This document shows positions 41,806 to 50,724 of a stretch of DNA of 64,000 nt, piece after piece. Position 1 is the first letter of the stretch. Each line of letters opens with the position of its first letter. The notes beneath the pieces were generated by a model. The model saw nothing but the letters and a program-made list of their open reading frames with translations, was not told the origin of the DNA and searched no databases. The position numbers and the translations under genes are program-made. Where the stretch lies: assembly GCA_002408085.1 (NCBI GenBank), contig DHQL01000010.1, positions 222,096 through 286,095 on the forward strand, written 5' to 3'. The stretch comes from Spirochaeta sp. UBA5339. GTDB lineage: Bacteria; Spirochaetota; Spirochaetia; DSM-2461.

Positions 41806-42930
41806 TCACGCCCCCCACACCTCTTCTGCGATCTCCTTCACCAGGGTCATCTTCTTCCACTGATCCTCTTCTGTCAGCTTGTTTCCCTCCTCAGTGGAGG
41901 CAAAGCCGCACTGGGGACTCAGGGCAAGGCGATCGAGAGGCACATACTTTGCTGCTTCCTGAATCCGTTCTTTAATGACCTGCTTATCTTCAAGCTGGGG
42001 CTTCTTGCTTGTAATCAGCCCCAGAACCACATTTTTATCCCCCCTCAGGTGGCGGAGCGGCTCGAAGTCTCCCGAACGCTCATCATCAAACTCAAGAAAG
42101 AAGGTCTCCACATTCTCCTCTCCGAAAAGGAGCTCACCCACAGGTTCATAGCCGCCGGAAGTGGCATAGGTGGAGTGGTAGTTCCCCCGGCAGACATGGG
42201 TTGAAAGAACGAGGTCTGACGGAAGATCCCTTACGGCTTTATTGTTCAGCTCCAGATAGAGCTTCTGTATATCCTCCAGCTCAAAACCGGAACCGGCCAT
42301 CAGTTCCCAGAAATCCCGGTCACAGAGCATGGCCCAGGTACAGTCATCCAGCTTCAAATCCCGGCAGCCCAGATCATAAAAGGCCAGAATGGAATCCCGA
42401 AAGGCATTGCACAGATCATCGATAAATTCCTGACGGTCAGGATAGATTTCATTGACCCTGTCTTCATTCGCACCTCTGACAAGTTCTGCAAACAACTGGG
42501 CCGGAGCAGGGATGCTTACCCTGGCAACCGCGTCTTCACCGGCGGCATCCCTGAGGAATTTATAGTGTGCCAGAAAGGGATGCGACTCGGAAAACCTGAT
42601 CCGTCCGCAAAGGCGGGCCGAGTCATCCCGGGTCTCCTCATCATGAAACTTGTACCCTTCACCGAAGTGGATGTGCTCCACCCCTTCAAAGCCCCAGAAG
42701 TAATCCAGATGCCAGTAACTCCTCCGGAACTCTCCATCGCTGACAGCCTTATAGCCAAGATCTTTCTGTCTGGAGATAAGCTTAAGGATCTCCTCATCTT
42801 CTACTTTAGTCAGTTCTTCCAGTGGGATTCTTCCTTCTGTATACTCTGTCCGAGCTGTTTTCAGTCTCTCAGGCCGCAGGAAACTTCCCACCTGATCGTA
42901 ATGCAGTAATCCTTTTGCCATTTTATTCAC
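41806..42930 (-). CDS. Cobalamin-independent methionine-synthase-like protein (YxjG/MetE C-terminal type)
   Basis: 374 residues, the size of the stand-alone C-terminal MetE-type enzymes (B. subtilis YxjG/YxjH). Zinc ligands are visible: HVCRGNYH (His and Cys) and SPQCGF (Cys). It probably transfers a methyl group to homocysteine, maybe from a donor other than methyl-folate, as there is no N-terminal folate domain. It is divergent from a MetR-like LysR gene with a MetR-type box in the 93-bp gap. Confidence 0.85.
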   Translation of the reverse strand: MNKMAKGLLHYDQVGSFLRPERLKTARTEYTEGRIPLEELTKVEDEEILKLISRQKDLGYKAVSDGEFRRSYWHLDYFWGFEGVEHIHFGEGYKFHDEETRDDSARLCGRIRFSESHPFLAHYKFLRDAAGEDAVARVSIPAPAQLFAELVRGANEDRVNEIYPDRQEFIDDLCNAFRDSILAFYDLGCRDLKLDDCTWAMLCDRDFWELMAGSGFELEDIQKLYLELNNKAVRDLPSDLVLSTHVCRGNYHSTYATSGGYEPVGELLFGEENVETFFLEFDDERSGDFEPLRHLRGDKNVVLGLITSKKPQLEDKQVIKERIQEAAKYVPLDRLALSPQCGFASTEEGNKLTEEDQWKKMTLVKEIAEEVWGA

Positions 42931-42984
42931 CCCTGTATCTCTTGTTTTTTACAGAATATAAAAGATTCCAGATATAAATAAAAA

Positions 42985-42997
42985 TGATTGTTTCTCA
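42985..42997. promoter_or_regulatory. Candidate MetR box
   Basis: TGATTGTTTCTCA fits the MetR consensus TGAANNTNNTTCA with two mismatches. It lies between the divergent metE-like gene and the metR-like gene. Confidence 0.45.
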
Positions 42998-43023
42998 TAG
43001 AACCATAAATTATATTCATAGAT

Positions 43024-43908
43024 ATGATTGAGAAGATTCACCTGATGATCCTTTCCAGGATCAATTCCCTGGGAACCCTGACAGAAGCATCCCGGGCTCT
43101 CAACCTCACCCAGCCGGCCCTGACCCATTCCATCAGAAAGCTGGAAGAGCAGATCGGTTCAAAGGTATGGATCAAGGAGGGAAGGAAGCTGAAGCTGACC
43201 CAGAGCGGACTGCTTCTTCTTGAACTGGCAGAAAGGATTCTGCCTCAGATAGAGGAGACCGAGAGCCGTCTGGCCCAGATTTCCAGTGGAAAAAGGGGGA
43301 TTCTCAGAATCGGTATGGAGTGCCATCCCTGTTACAAGTGGCTTCAGCCTGTACTGGCCTCTTTTCTGCGCACCTGGCCTGACGTGGAGGTTGAGCTGAA
43401 GCATCAGTTCCAGTTCAACGGAGTTAAGGCACTGATCCGCCATGAGGTGGATATTCTGATCTCTCCTGATCCCTATATGAGTAAAAGAATTGAATTCCTT
43501 CCTGTTTTCAACTATGAACAGGTACTGGCAACATCAAAAGACCATCGCCTTGGAGACAGGGATTTCATAGTCCCGGAGGATCTGACAGAAGAGAATCTGA
43601 TTGTCTATCCCGTGGGCAACGAAAGGCTCGATATCTTCACCCACTTTTTAACTCCCGCCTCCTGTAAGCCGGCAACCACTAAAACCATTGAAGATACGGA
43701 TATTATGCTTCAGATTGTGGCGGCAGGACGTGGCGTAACTGCCCTGCCGAACTGGCTTATCGAGGAGTATAAAAAGACCCTCCCCCTGGCTTCTGTAAAA
43801 CTGGGAGAGAGAGGGATCAGCAAGAGCATCTTTATCGGAACGAGAATCACCGAAAAGCATCCTGAGTATCTGCAGAGTTTTATTGAGACCGCGAAGAGGT
43901 CTACCTGA
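43024..43908 (+). CDS. LysR-family regulator, MetR-like
   Basis: 294 residues. LysR helix-turn-helix (about 15-45; SLGTLTEASRALNLTQPALT) and a substrate-binding domain (about 85-290). The HEVDILISPDP and YEQVLATSKDH segments match MetR, which senses homocysteine. Divergent from the MetE-like gene. Its end overlaps the flavoprotein gene tail-to-tail by 8 nt. Confidence 0.86.
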   Translation: MIEKIHLMILSRINSLGTLTEASRALNLTQPALTHSIRKLEEQIGSKVWIKEGRKLKLTQSGLLLLELAERILPQIEETESRLAQISSGKRGILRIGMECHPCYKWLQPVLASFLRTWPDVEVELKHQFQFNGVKALIRHEVDILISPDPYMSKRIEFLPVFNYEQVLATSKDHRLGDRDFIVPEDLTEENLIVYPVGNERLDIFTHFLTPASCKPATTKTIEDTDIMLQIVAAGRGVTALPNWLIEEYKKTLPLASVKLGERGISKSIFIGTRITEKHPEYLQSFIETAKRST

Positions 43909-45904
43909 AGGTCTCCCCTTCCCGGAACTCTCCCCAGACGGTCTCAAACCAGTGATCCTCTTCGGGGATCTCCCGGCACTCCTCCCAGAAGCAGCGGATG
44001 GTCCCATCCTCCAGAACGGCTTTCTGCATCCTGTTTCTCAGGGAAGGATTGTCCGATTTCACCCTGAATGAGGTTTCCAGATTCCTGTGCAGGAGAAGGC
44101 CTTCGGGGTCGAGAACAAGGAAGGACCCCCGGCTCCCGCCTCCCTCTTCCAGATAGTGATAAATGGCCTCCAGATAGAAGCACTGAGCCAGGGCCAGGTG
44201 TCTCTGCTTAAGAACATAGGGCAGCCTGTGGGGATCGACCCTGAGGGCCCGGAAACCGGCAACCTGCTTCCCGGCTTCAGCCCTCTGTCCGTTAATACTG
44301 CTCTTGTCCCGGATAAAGGCACCGTACCGGCTCATTCTCTCCTTAAAGGCCTCGGAATACTTATGTTCGCAGCCGGGCAGAACATCACCTGTCAGGATCT
44401 CTTCCACTTCAGAAAGAAAGGAACCAAGCTCCGTCTCGGCGGTCTGCCAGGCTTTTCTGCAATCCAGATCGGGTTTCCGGTAGACCCGGGAGATCCGTTC
44501 ACTGGCACGCCAGGCGGCCACCTGCCCCGAATTGAGGGCCGAACCTCCGGGACGGTAAATCCCATGGGAGCCGTTGACCTCTCCAATAGGGAAAAAGTGC
44601 TTCAGATTGGTAGACTCCCACCAGATATCACCGGCAAGGCCTCCATTGTTGTGCTGTGAGGCGACTGTGATCTGCAGGGCTTCTGATGTCAGATCGATAT
44701 TGTGGTCCCTGTAAAGCTCAAGGGCATCCGGATTCAGTTCCCTAAGGCGGTCTATGGGAAGAGCTCCCTTCAGACCCGACTGCTCCCAATACTCCCCGGC
44801 TTCCTCTGTCAGACAAGAGGAGCAGAACTGACCGATCCTTTCATCCCCCACTGGATTCTCACGGAAGTCCATATAGACCTTCCGGCCCAGAATCTCCTCT
44901 TCCCGGTAGATCAATAGATCGATAAGAGAGGAACCGTGATCCCGGATCTTCTCAGGATCGAAGGGCCACTGATAGCCTTTCAGGAAGATGGCTCCCGCCA
45001 GCTCCTTCATGGAAGGAAAGAAATCGTTGAGGAAGTAATGCCTCTCTGAGCTTTCAGGGTCAGCAGAACCGTCGTCTGCGGGATCAATGCTGTAGTATGA
45101 GGGGATTACCTGCTGGTAGCTGCCCGACAGGTTCCACCGGAACCTGACCGAACCGATGCCGAACTGAGACTCTGTCAGATTTACCGCCTCGGCGCCGGCT
45201 TCCAGTGCCAGTCCAATGCCGCCGGTATGGGCGGGGGGATAGACGGAGTTTTTATAGAGTCCTCCCGGCCCTCCCAGTCCGAAAACCATATTGTCGCAGA
45301 GGTAGACCTTGAAGCCGTGGGCCGGTGTGTCCAGTTCCGTCTTATCCAGAACGATGGCACCGGCAATTCTGTCGCCTGAACGGATCAGTTTGACAACGTC
45401 GTGATGGTTCTGTACCGGAATCCTCAGACGGACGGCCTCTCTCTCAAGGGCCTCCACCATCTTTTTGGAGGTATAAGGCCCCAGGGAGGTTCCCCGGGTA
45501 TTGGGATCGTGGTCGGTCTTATACCCTGTGTATCCGCCCCATCTGTTGTGAGGGAAATCGACACCGATGGACACCAGATGGTAGAAGCCGTTCTCCGAGC
45601 AGAGAGACTCCACCAAAGCCAGATCCCCGTGGGCGGCGCCGCCGCGGTAGAGGGACTCGGCCATCTTGTAGGGTGAGTCGCTCTGGCGGCATGAATCGGA
45701 GAGCTTATAATAGGTCTGCTTGTCCGAGCCCGTATTCCGGGAGGTTCCCCCCATCAGGTTGTCGGTGATGATGCAGAGGTCATCCACCCCTGCCCTCTTC
45801 AGCCGGACCGCTGCAGCAAGAGAGGCTGCACCGCTGCCCAGAACAAGGGTGTGGTGGTAAGCCACAGGGTATTCTGTTCGGTCAATTGTAATTGATCTCA
45901 TCAT
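43901..45904 (-). CDS. Fumarate-reductase-like FAD oxidoreductase
   Basis: 667 residues from the ATG at 45904, overlapping the OYE stop (a longer frame would read through the OYE gene). N-terminal FAD loop (TLVLGSGAASLAAAVRLKRAG, variant GxGxxS), a central domain with several cysteines, and the family signature QHNNGGLAGDIWW followed by HGIYRPGGSALNSGQ, as in fumarate reductase/succinate dehydrogenase flavoproteins. No covalent-FAD His motif is evident and no iron-sulfur or membrane subunit follows. It may oxidise or reduce an enoate together with the adjacent OYE protein. Confidence 0.8.
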   Translation of the reverse strand: MMRSITIDRTEYPVAYHHTLVLGSGAASLAAAVRLKRAGVDDLCIITDNLMGGTSRNTGSDKQTYYKLSDSCRQSDSPYKMAESLYRGGAAHGDLALVESLCSENGFYHLVSIGVDFPHNRWGGYTGYKTDHDPNTRGTSLGPYTSKKMVEALEREAVRLRIPVQNHHDVVKLIRSGDRIAGAIVLDKTELDTPAHGFKVYLCDNMVFGLGGPGGLYKNSVYPPAHTGGIGLALEAGAEAVNLTESQFGIGSVRFRWNLSGSYQQVIPSYYSIDPADDGSADPESSERHYFLNDFFPSMKELAGAIFLKGYQWPFDPEKIRDHGSSLIDLLIYREEEILGRKVYMDFRENPVGDERIGQFCSSCLTEEAGEYWEQSGLKGALPIDRLRELNPDALELYRDHNIDLTSEALQITVASQHNNGGLAGDIWWESTNLKHFFPIGEVNGSHGIYRPGGSALNSGQVAAWRASERISRVYRKPDLDCRKAWQTAETELGSFLSEVEEILTGDVLPGCEHKYSEAFKERMSRYGAFIRDKSSINGQRAEAGKQVAGFRALRVDPHRLPYVLKQRHLALAQCFYLEAIYHYLEEGGGSRGSFLVLDPEGLLLHRNLETSFRVKSDNPSLRNRMQKAVLEDGTIRCFWEECREIPEEDHWFETVWGEFREGETFR

Positions 45905-47274
45905 CAGGGAAGTCCTTTCTCCCTGGCTGCCTCTCGCCCCTTCTTCAGCTCCTTCCTGTAGATATCGGGGTCCCTGACGGGACAGCCGTTGCAGCCCAGA
46001 ACATCCTTCATAATCTGGGAACAGAGGGAACAGGCCAGACAGCACTTTTTCGGGTCCATATTTCCGGTCCGGATGATGTCCGCCACCGAGTCGGGATAGG
46101 CGAAACTGCCCCTGCCCTGCCCGATCAGCCGGCACCAGTCCTCTTCCACCAGTCCCGCGGCGACCTCGGGCATCAGATGCTTCAGCCATCCCAGGGCGGC
46201 AGTGACAACAGGAACCTCGGGAAGGGCCTTCTGCAGCTCCCGTCCCACATTCTGGAAGCGGACAATTCCCTCCAGGGGATGCTCCGGGGGAACCGCTGCA
46301 CCGGCAATGGGGTTGTTGAAGGGCCTGTTCATATAGGGCGATGTCCGGGGGTAGCCGATGGAGTAGTTGAACAGGGGCATGGAGGTGAGGTCCACAAGCT
46401 CCCGGGCAAACTTCAGGGGTTCATCCAGGCAGAGCTCCCGGCTTCCCGCCACAGCCTGAACACCCCATCCGTAGGGATAAATCGAGGGTTCATGCATGGT
46501 AAGCCGGGCGGTAACAAAGTGCTCCCTCCCCAGCTCCGAGGCGATTCCTGCAGAGCACTCCCTGACGAAACGTGTTCTGTTCTCATAGCTTCCGCCGTAC
46601 CTGCCCTCACGGGTATGGGCGCAGAGCATCTCCCCTGTCAGATAGCCGTGGACAGCCTTCATCTCGACGCCGTCGAATCCGGCCCGGGCAGCCAGACGGC
46701 CGCTCAGGGCAAAGTCATCCTTCATAGCGTCCAGGGTGCTGTCGGACACAAGGGGATAGGAAGCATCCACTCCCGCCAGTTTATCCAGAACGGGGTTGTG
46801 ATGGATGATTACGGGGACAGGCTTGCCCTCGGGCTTGCTCCAGCGGCCGGAGTGAGCCAGCTGCAGTACAAGAACAACCTCATGGCCCCACTTATCCCGG
46901 GCCGCCTGCCGGGTCTCATCCACAAGGCGCTTCCAGATATCCAGATTCTCTTCGGTAATCATCAGCTGACGGGGATTGCTCTTTCCGTCCTTTGAAACTA
47001 CCGCAGCCTCAAACCAGATCAGCCCGGCGCCGCCCTCGGCAAAACGCCTGTAGCGGCGGAAGGTCAAATCCGAGGGAGCCGATGTGACGGGATCCGCGTC
47101 GATCCCCTCCATTGGCTGAACCACAAAGCGGTTGGGCAGGGACCATCTTCCCAGATCCACAGATTCACCAAGGACAGCTGTATTGGAACTGAAGGGAAGC
47201 TCAAGGCCCATTTCGGCCAGCTTAGCCTTCAGCTCAGAGCTGTCCTTGAGCTTGAACTTCTCAAATTCTGACAT
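45904..47274 (-). CDS. NADH:flavin oxidoreductase, Old-Yellow-Enzyme/2,4-dienoyl-CoA-reductase type
   Basis: 456 residues from the ATG at 47274, preceded by GAGGAG inside the tctA end (overlap 14 nt). FMN-binding TIM barrel with RFVVQPMEG (about 55), the active-site-like HSGR region and a GRGSFAYPD end. A C-terminal cysteine cluster CCLACSLC...CNGC probably holds a [4Fe-4S] cluster, as in dienoyl-CoA reductases, but the later NAD/FAD domain is absent; the next gene may supply it. The reaction is likely reduction of an alpha,beta-unsaturated carboxylate taken up by TctABC. Confidence 0.83.
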   Translation of the reverse strand: MSEFEKFKLKDSSELKAKLAEMGLELPFSSNTAVLGESVDLGRWSLPNRFVVQPMEGIDADPVTSAPSDLTFRRYRRFAEGGAGLIWFEAAVVSKDGKSNPRQLMITEENLDIWKRLVDETRQAARDKWGHEVVLVLQLAHSGRWSKPEGKPVPVIIHHNPVLDKLAGVDASYPLVSDSTLDAMKDDFALSGRLAARAGFDGVEMKAVHGYLTGEMLCAHTREGRYGGSYENRTRFVRECSAGIASELGREHFVTARLTMHEPSIYPYGWGVQAVAGSRELCLDEPLKFARELVDLTSMPLFNYSIGYPRTSPYMNRPFNNPIAGAAVPPEHPLEGIVRFQNVGRELQKALPEVPVVTAALGWLKHLMPEVAAGLVEEDWCRLIGQGRGSFAYPDSVADIIRTGNMDPKKCCLACSLCSQIMKDVLGCNGCPVRDPDIYRKELKKGREAAREKGLP

Positions 47275-48781
47275 CGTCAGTCTCCTCGTCCTCACACTGT
47301 ACCTTGGGCTTTTTGACAAGTTTCAGCAGAGAGGGACCGGCAAGAATCAGGACAACGGTGATCAGAAACAGAAGACTGATGGGACGGGTCACAAAGGTGG
47401 ACCAGCTGCCCTCGGAGAGCATCAGTGACCGTCTCAGGTTGGTCTCAAAGAGAGGACCGAGGATCATCCCCAGAATAATGGGAGCCACAGAGAAATGGAT
47501 CTGCTTCAGAAGGAACCCGATGGTACCGGCAATGATCAGGACAAAAACATCAAAGAGGGAGTTATTGATGGCATAGGAACCAACCAGACAGAAGATGAAT
47601 ACCGCAGGGATAAGAATGCTCTTCTTCACAGTAATAAGCCTGCTGAAGATTCTTGCTCCCGAAAGCCCGATAATCACCATAAAAACAACAGAGAGAAGAA
47701 GACTTATGAAGATGGAGGAGACAAAGGGCATCTGCTGCTGAAAGAGGATGGGCCCGGGCCGAAGGCCCTGAATGATCAGACCACCCATAAGTACTGCGGT
47801 CATGGGGTCACCGGGAACACCCAGGGTCATCATAGGAATAAGGGCTCCGCCGGTACTGGCATTGTTGGCCGCTTCAGGTGCGGCAACTCCGTCGATAACC
47901 CCCGTACCGAGCTTGTCCCTGTTTCTTCCGAACTTCTTCTCCTGACCGTAGGCAACCAGGGAGGCTATGGAACCTCCTGCAGCGGGGATGGCCCCGATCA
48001 TCGTTCCGATCAGAGAGGATCTGAAGATTGAGGGAATCAGGCGTCTTACATCCTTCATGCTGGGAAGAATCTTTTCCAGCTTCTGGGCGATGACGGTTCT
48101 ATGCTCGTCTTTGGCAATCTGGTTGAACATCTCGGCGATACCGTAGACTCCGATCATAACGGGGATGCTGTCGATTCCGTCCAGAAGCTCCGCCTTTCCG
48201 AAGACCATTCTGGGGTAGCTTGAGATGGGGTCCAGTCCTACTGTACCAAGGATCAGACCGAGAACACCGCCGATCAGTCCCTTGACGGTGGAACCCGGGC
48301 TGATAATGGCGATAACACTCAAACCGATCAGGGCGATGCCCACATACTCTTCGGCACTGAATTTCAGGGCGATACTGGCGATCAGAGGGGCGGCGATACT
48401 GAGAACAATAACGCTGAAGAAGCCTCCCAGACCCGATGATACAGTAGAGATACCGATGGCTTCTCCAGCCCGTCCCTGCTGACAGAGGGGGTACCCGTCA
48501 AAGCTTGTGGCGATGGACGAGGGGGTTCCCGGAATATTAATGAGAATGGCCGAGATAGACCCGCCGTACACAGCACCCGTATAGAGTCCCAGAAGGAAGG
48601 CGAAGGAGACCACCGGAGAGAGCCCGAAGGTAAAGGGAATAAAGACCGCGATGGTCATGGTAGAGGTCAGCCCGGGGAGTGAACCGAAGATGATTCCCAC
48701 CAGGACACCGAAAAATGATGTTACAAACATCATGGGATTGGCGAAATACTGCAAACCGGCTAAATACAAATCAAATGACAT
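47261..48781 (-). CDS. tctA: Tripartite tricarboxylate transporter large permease
   Basis: 506 residues, about twelve hydrophobic segments, with family blocks GIIFGSLPGLTSTMTIAVFIP near the start (split here as GIIFGSLPGLTSTM) and GAVYGGSISAILINIPGTP. It moves the carboxylate delivered by TctC. It is in the tctC-tctB-tctA order, with OYE starting within its last codons. Confidence 0.92.
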   Translation of the reverse strand: MSFDLYLAGLQYFANPMMFVTSFFGVLVGIIFGSLPGLTSTMTIAVFIPFTFGLSPVVSFAFLLGLYTGAVYGGSISAILINIPGTPSSIATSFDGYPLCQQGRAGEAIGISTVSSGLGGFFSVIVLSIAAPLIASIALKFSAEEYVGIALIGLSVIAIISPGSTVKGLIGGVLGLILGTVGLDPISSYPRMVFGKAELLDGIDSIPVMIGVYGIAEMFNQIAKDEHRTVIAQKLEKILPSMKDVRRLIPSIFRSSLIGTMIGAIPAAGGSIASLVAYGQEKKFGRNRDKLGTGVIDGVAAPEAANNASTGGALIPMMTLGVPGDPMTAVLMGGLIIQGLRPGPILFQQQMPFVSSIFISLLLSVVFMVIIGLSGARIFSRLITVKKSILIPAVFIFCLVGSYAINNSLFDVFVLIIAGTIGFLLKQIHFSVAPIILGMILGPLFETNLRRSLMLSEGSWSTFVTRPISLLFLITVVLILAGPSLLKLVKKPKVQCEDEETDDVRI

Positions 48782-48791
48782 ATTGGCTCCT

Positions 48792-49280
48792 TCAGATCAG
48801 AATTCCCGAGGGGAATGGTATCCGGAGAATTATTTTAAAAATCACATACATGACGACCGTCAGAATAACGGCCAGACCGAAGATCATGGGCAGATGCTTC
48901 TTCGCATCGGCGGTAAGAATAAAAATCATCACCACCAGGAAGAGAAAAGCCGCCGAGGCAAATCCGAGAAACTGCAGAACAAAGGGATAGAGAATCAGCA
49001 GAATCAGGGTAAAAAGGAGATTGAGGGCTCCCTTGGTTTTGAAAAAATTGACCTTCTTTTCGGGGGGAGGACAATCCTCGGGTACGGGAGTCACCTTTAC
49101 TGCCGCCTTGATCTGCAGCAGAGAGAGTATTCCCAGAATAATGGACAGAAGGCGGGGGTAAAATCCGGCGCCCAGAGCTGCCGGCTGACCTTCCCTGACG
49201 GGAATGGTTGTGGTATAGGTAAAAAGCACCGCGGCTAAAATCAGGAATACTACACCAGCCGCCAATTCTTTTTTGTTCAT
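48792..49280 (-). CDS. tctB: Tripartite tricarboxylate transporter small permease
   Basis: 162 residues with four or five hydrophobic segments (about 8-25, 38-55, 80-120, 128-150) and the TctB-like charged loop (VTPVPEDCPPPEKK). It lies 10 nt before tctA and is the small subunit. Sequence conservation in this family is low; the assignment rests on size and position. Confidence 0.85.
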   Translation of the reverse strand: MNKKELAAGVVFLILAAVLFTYTTTIPVREGQPAALGAGFYPRLLSIILGILSLLQIKAAVKVTPVPEDCPPPEKKVNFFKTKGALNLLFTLILLILYPFVLQFLGFASAAFLFLVVMIFILTADAKKHLPMIFGLAVILTVVMYVIFKIILRIPFPSGILI

Positions 49281-49374
49281 GGAAATAACTCCTTGGACAT
49301 TTTGATTTTTTTAAAAAACTGTTTTTCTTAAAGTACTGCTTTATTAGAATCTATCTTTACATATTTATACATAA

Positions 49375-49399
49375 AGAGGGAGCAGAAGCTGCCCCCTCT
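49375..49399 (-). terminator. Hairpin between tctC and tctB
   Basis: On the minus strand AGAGGGGGCAG-CTT-CTGCTCCCTCT folds into an 11-bp stem with one G-U pair, followed by TTAT. Situated 41 nt after the tctC stop, it may reduce read-through so that the binding protein outnumbers the permeases. Confidence 0.55.
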
Positions 49400-49440
49400 T
49401 CTGAGATCAATAGCCTGGAAATATCAACATCCAGGGAATA

Positions 49441-50418
49441 TCAATCGTCTACGAACTCAACACCAAGATCGTTTACAAGATACTCAAGCTGTTCTTCGGC
49501 AGCCTTAACAACACCGGCGAACTCTTCATGGTTACTGTAGAGGGGCTGATAACCGGCTTCGAGAAGGAATGTCCTTATGGCGGGATCTTCCATACATTTG
49601 CCGATGGCTTCATCAAGAATCCGGATCTTTTCGGGATCTGTACCGGCGGGAGCAACAAAACCAGAGTAGTTACCCAGAACCACATCGTATCCAAGCTCTC
49701 TGAGAGTGGGGACATCGGGGTAGTCGGGGTGACGCTCTGCAGATGCGATGGCCAGGAGTCTCAGCTGACCGGACTCAACATGCTGGGCCACATCGGGAAG
49801 GGGGATGTTTGTTGAATCAACGTGTCCGCCCAGAAGAGCTGTTACACCCTCAGCGTATCCCGCATAGGGTATGTGATTCAGTTCAATACCAGCTTCGGCA
49901 GCAAAGATTTCCGCGTAGATATGGGCACTTGCGCCGTTTCCGGAGTTGGAGTTCTTCACCTTTCCGGGATTGGCTTTACAGTAGTCGATATACTCTTCCA
50001 GGGTCTGCCAGGGACTGTCGGCATTTACGGTTACAGTGGCGGGAATAGTAATAACCTGGGAGATCAGTTCAACCTTTTTGATATCGGGGTACACGGGAGA
50101 GATGTACTTTGCAGAGATGGTGGACATGGATGTTGTTCCGATAATGTATCCGTCATTCTTGCTGTTTTCGATCAGAAGAGATCCGACAACCCCTCCTCCG
50201 CCGGGCTTGTTCTCAACAATAAAATTGACGCCGAGGTAATCTTCCATCCAGGAAGTAATAGGGCGTGTCAGAACGTCTGTCATTCCTCCGACAGACCAGG
50301 GAATGATGACCTTTACATCCTTTGAGGGATAGGAAGCGTCATCCTGAGAACCTTCGGCATAAAGACCGAAGGAGAGAGACAGTGTAAGAGCAATGGCAAT
50401 TACCATGATCCTTTTCAT
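49441..50418 (-). CDS. tctC: Tripartite tricarboxylate transporter binding protein (Bug family)
   Basis: 325 residues from the ATG at 50418 (GGAGGAATCT before it). Signal peptide (about 1-21), then SYPSKDVKVIIPWSVGGMTD, the family opening. Bug proteins bind carboxylates, often through water-mediated contact. It feeds TctBA. Its promoter region holds a TTGCATGCAA operator. Confidence 0.9.
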   Translation of the reverse strand: MKRIMVIAIALTLSLSFGLYAEGSQDDASYPSKDVKVIIPWSVGGMTDVLTRPITSWMEDYLGVNFIVENKPGGGGVVGSLLIENSKNDGYIIGTTSMSTISAKYISPVYPDIKKVELISQVITIPATVTVNADSPWQTLEEYIDYCKANPGKVKNSNSGNGASAHIYAEIFAAEAGIELNHIPYAGYAEGVTALLGGHVDSTNIPLPDVAQHVESGQLRLLAIASAERHPDYPDVPTLRELGYDVVLGNYSGFVAPAGTDPEKIRILDEAIGKCMEDPAIRTFLLEAGYQPLYSNHEEFAGVVKAAEEQLEYLVNDLGVEFVDD

Positions 50419-50437
50419 AGATTCCTCCAAATATTTT

Positions 50438-50447
50438 TTGCATGCAA
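50438..50447. promoter_or_regulatory. Operator palindrome 1 (tct start point)
   Basis: TTGCATGCAA just downstream of the tct promoter, which reads TTGACA (50486-50481) and TATAAT (50465-50460) with 15 nt between. The palindrome falls at about +6 to +15 and would block initiation. Confidence 0.65.
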
Positions 50448-50459
50448 ATCTTATGAAAC

Positions 50460-50486
50460 ATTATATCCAGATTCACTATTTGTCAA
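50460..50486 (-). promoter_or_regulatory. Promoter of the tct operon
   Basis: Consensus -35 TTGACA and consensus -10 TATAAT with a short 15-nt spacer on the minus strand, about 40 nt before the tctC ATG. Confidence 0.65.
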
Positions 50487-50510
50487 CTTTTTTTATCGAT
50501 ATATTTTTAA

Positions 50511-50520
50511 ATGCATGCAA
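50511..50520. promoter_or_regulatory. Operator palindrome 2
   Basis: ATGCATGCAA, one base from the TTGCATGCAA pattern, centred 73 bp from operator 1 and 145 bp from operator 3 (about 7 and 14 helical turns). It may anchor a repression loop. Confidence 0.5.
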
Positions 50521-50643
50521 TAATAACATATATACCCTTATACTGTAACAACTTAATATTTACTAAAACTAATACTTATCATCAGCTCTATCCATTTCAG
50601 ACTGAAATCCCCTATGGAATATGCTATAGATGAATACTTTTTC

Positions 50644-50672
50644 TTGACAGTTTTGTTGCGTGCAACTATTTT
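50644..50672 (+). promoter_or_regulatory. SDR promoter with operator palindrome 3 in its spacer
   Basis: TTGACA (50644-50649), 17 nt, TATTTT (50667-50672). The spacer contains TTGCGTGCAA (50656-50665), so a bound repressor would occlude polymerase. The same palindrome controls the divergent tct promoter. Confidence 0.65.
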
Positions 50673-50724
50673 AATAAATGACTAATTAGAATATTTAAAG
50701 TACCGTCTTCATAAGGAGTCTTTA

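Noticed and set aside
45905..46189. 95-residue N-terminal extension of the flavoprotein frame
   Set aside because: It lies inside the OYE gene and reads Gly/Arg-rich; the ATG overlapping the OYE stop is better.
45892..46995. Long antisense frame over the OYE gene
   Set aside because: Composition artefact in GC-rich codons; the opposite strand has intact flavin-enzyme motifs and start signals.
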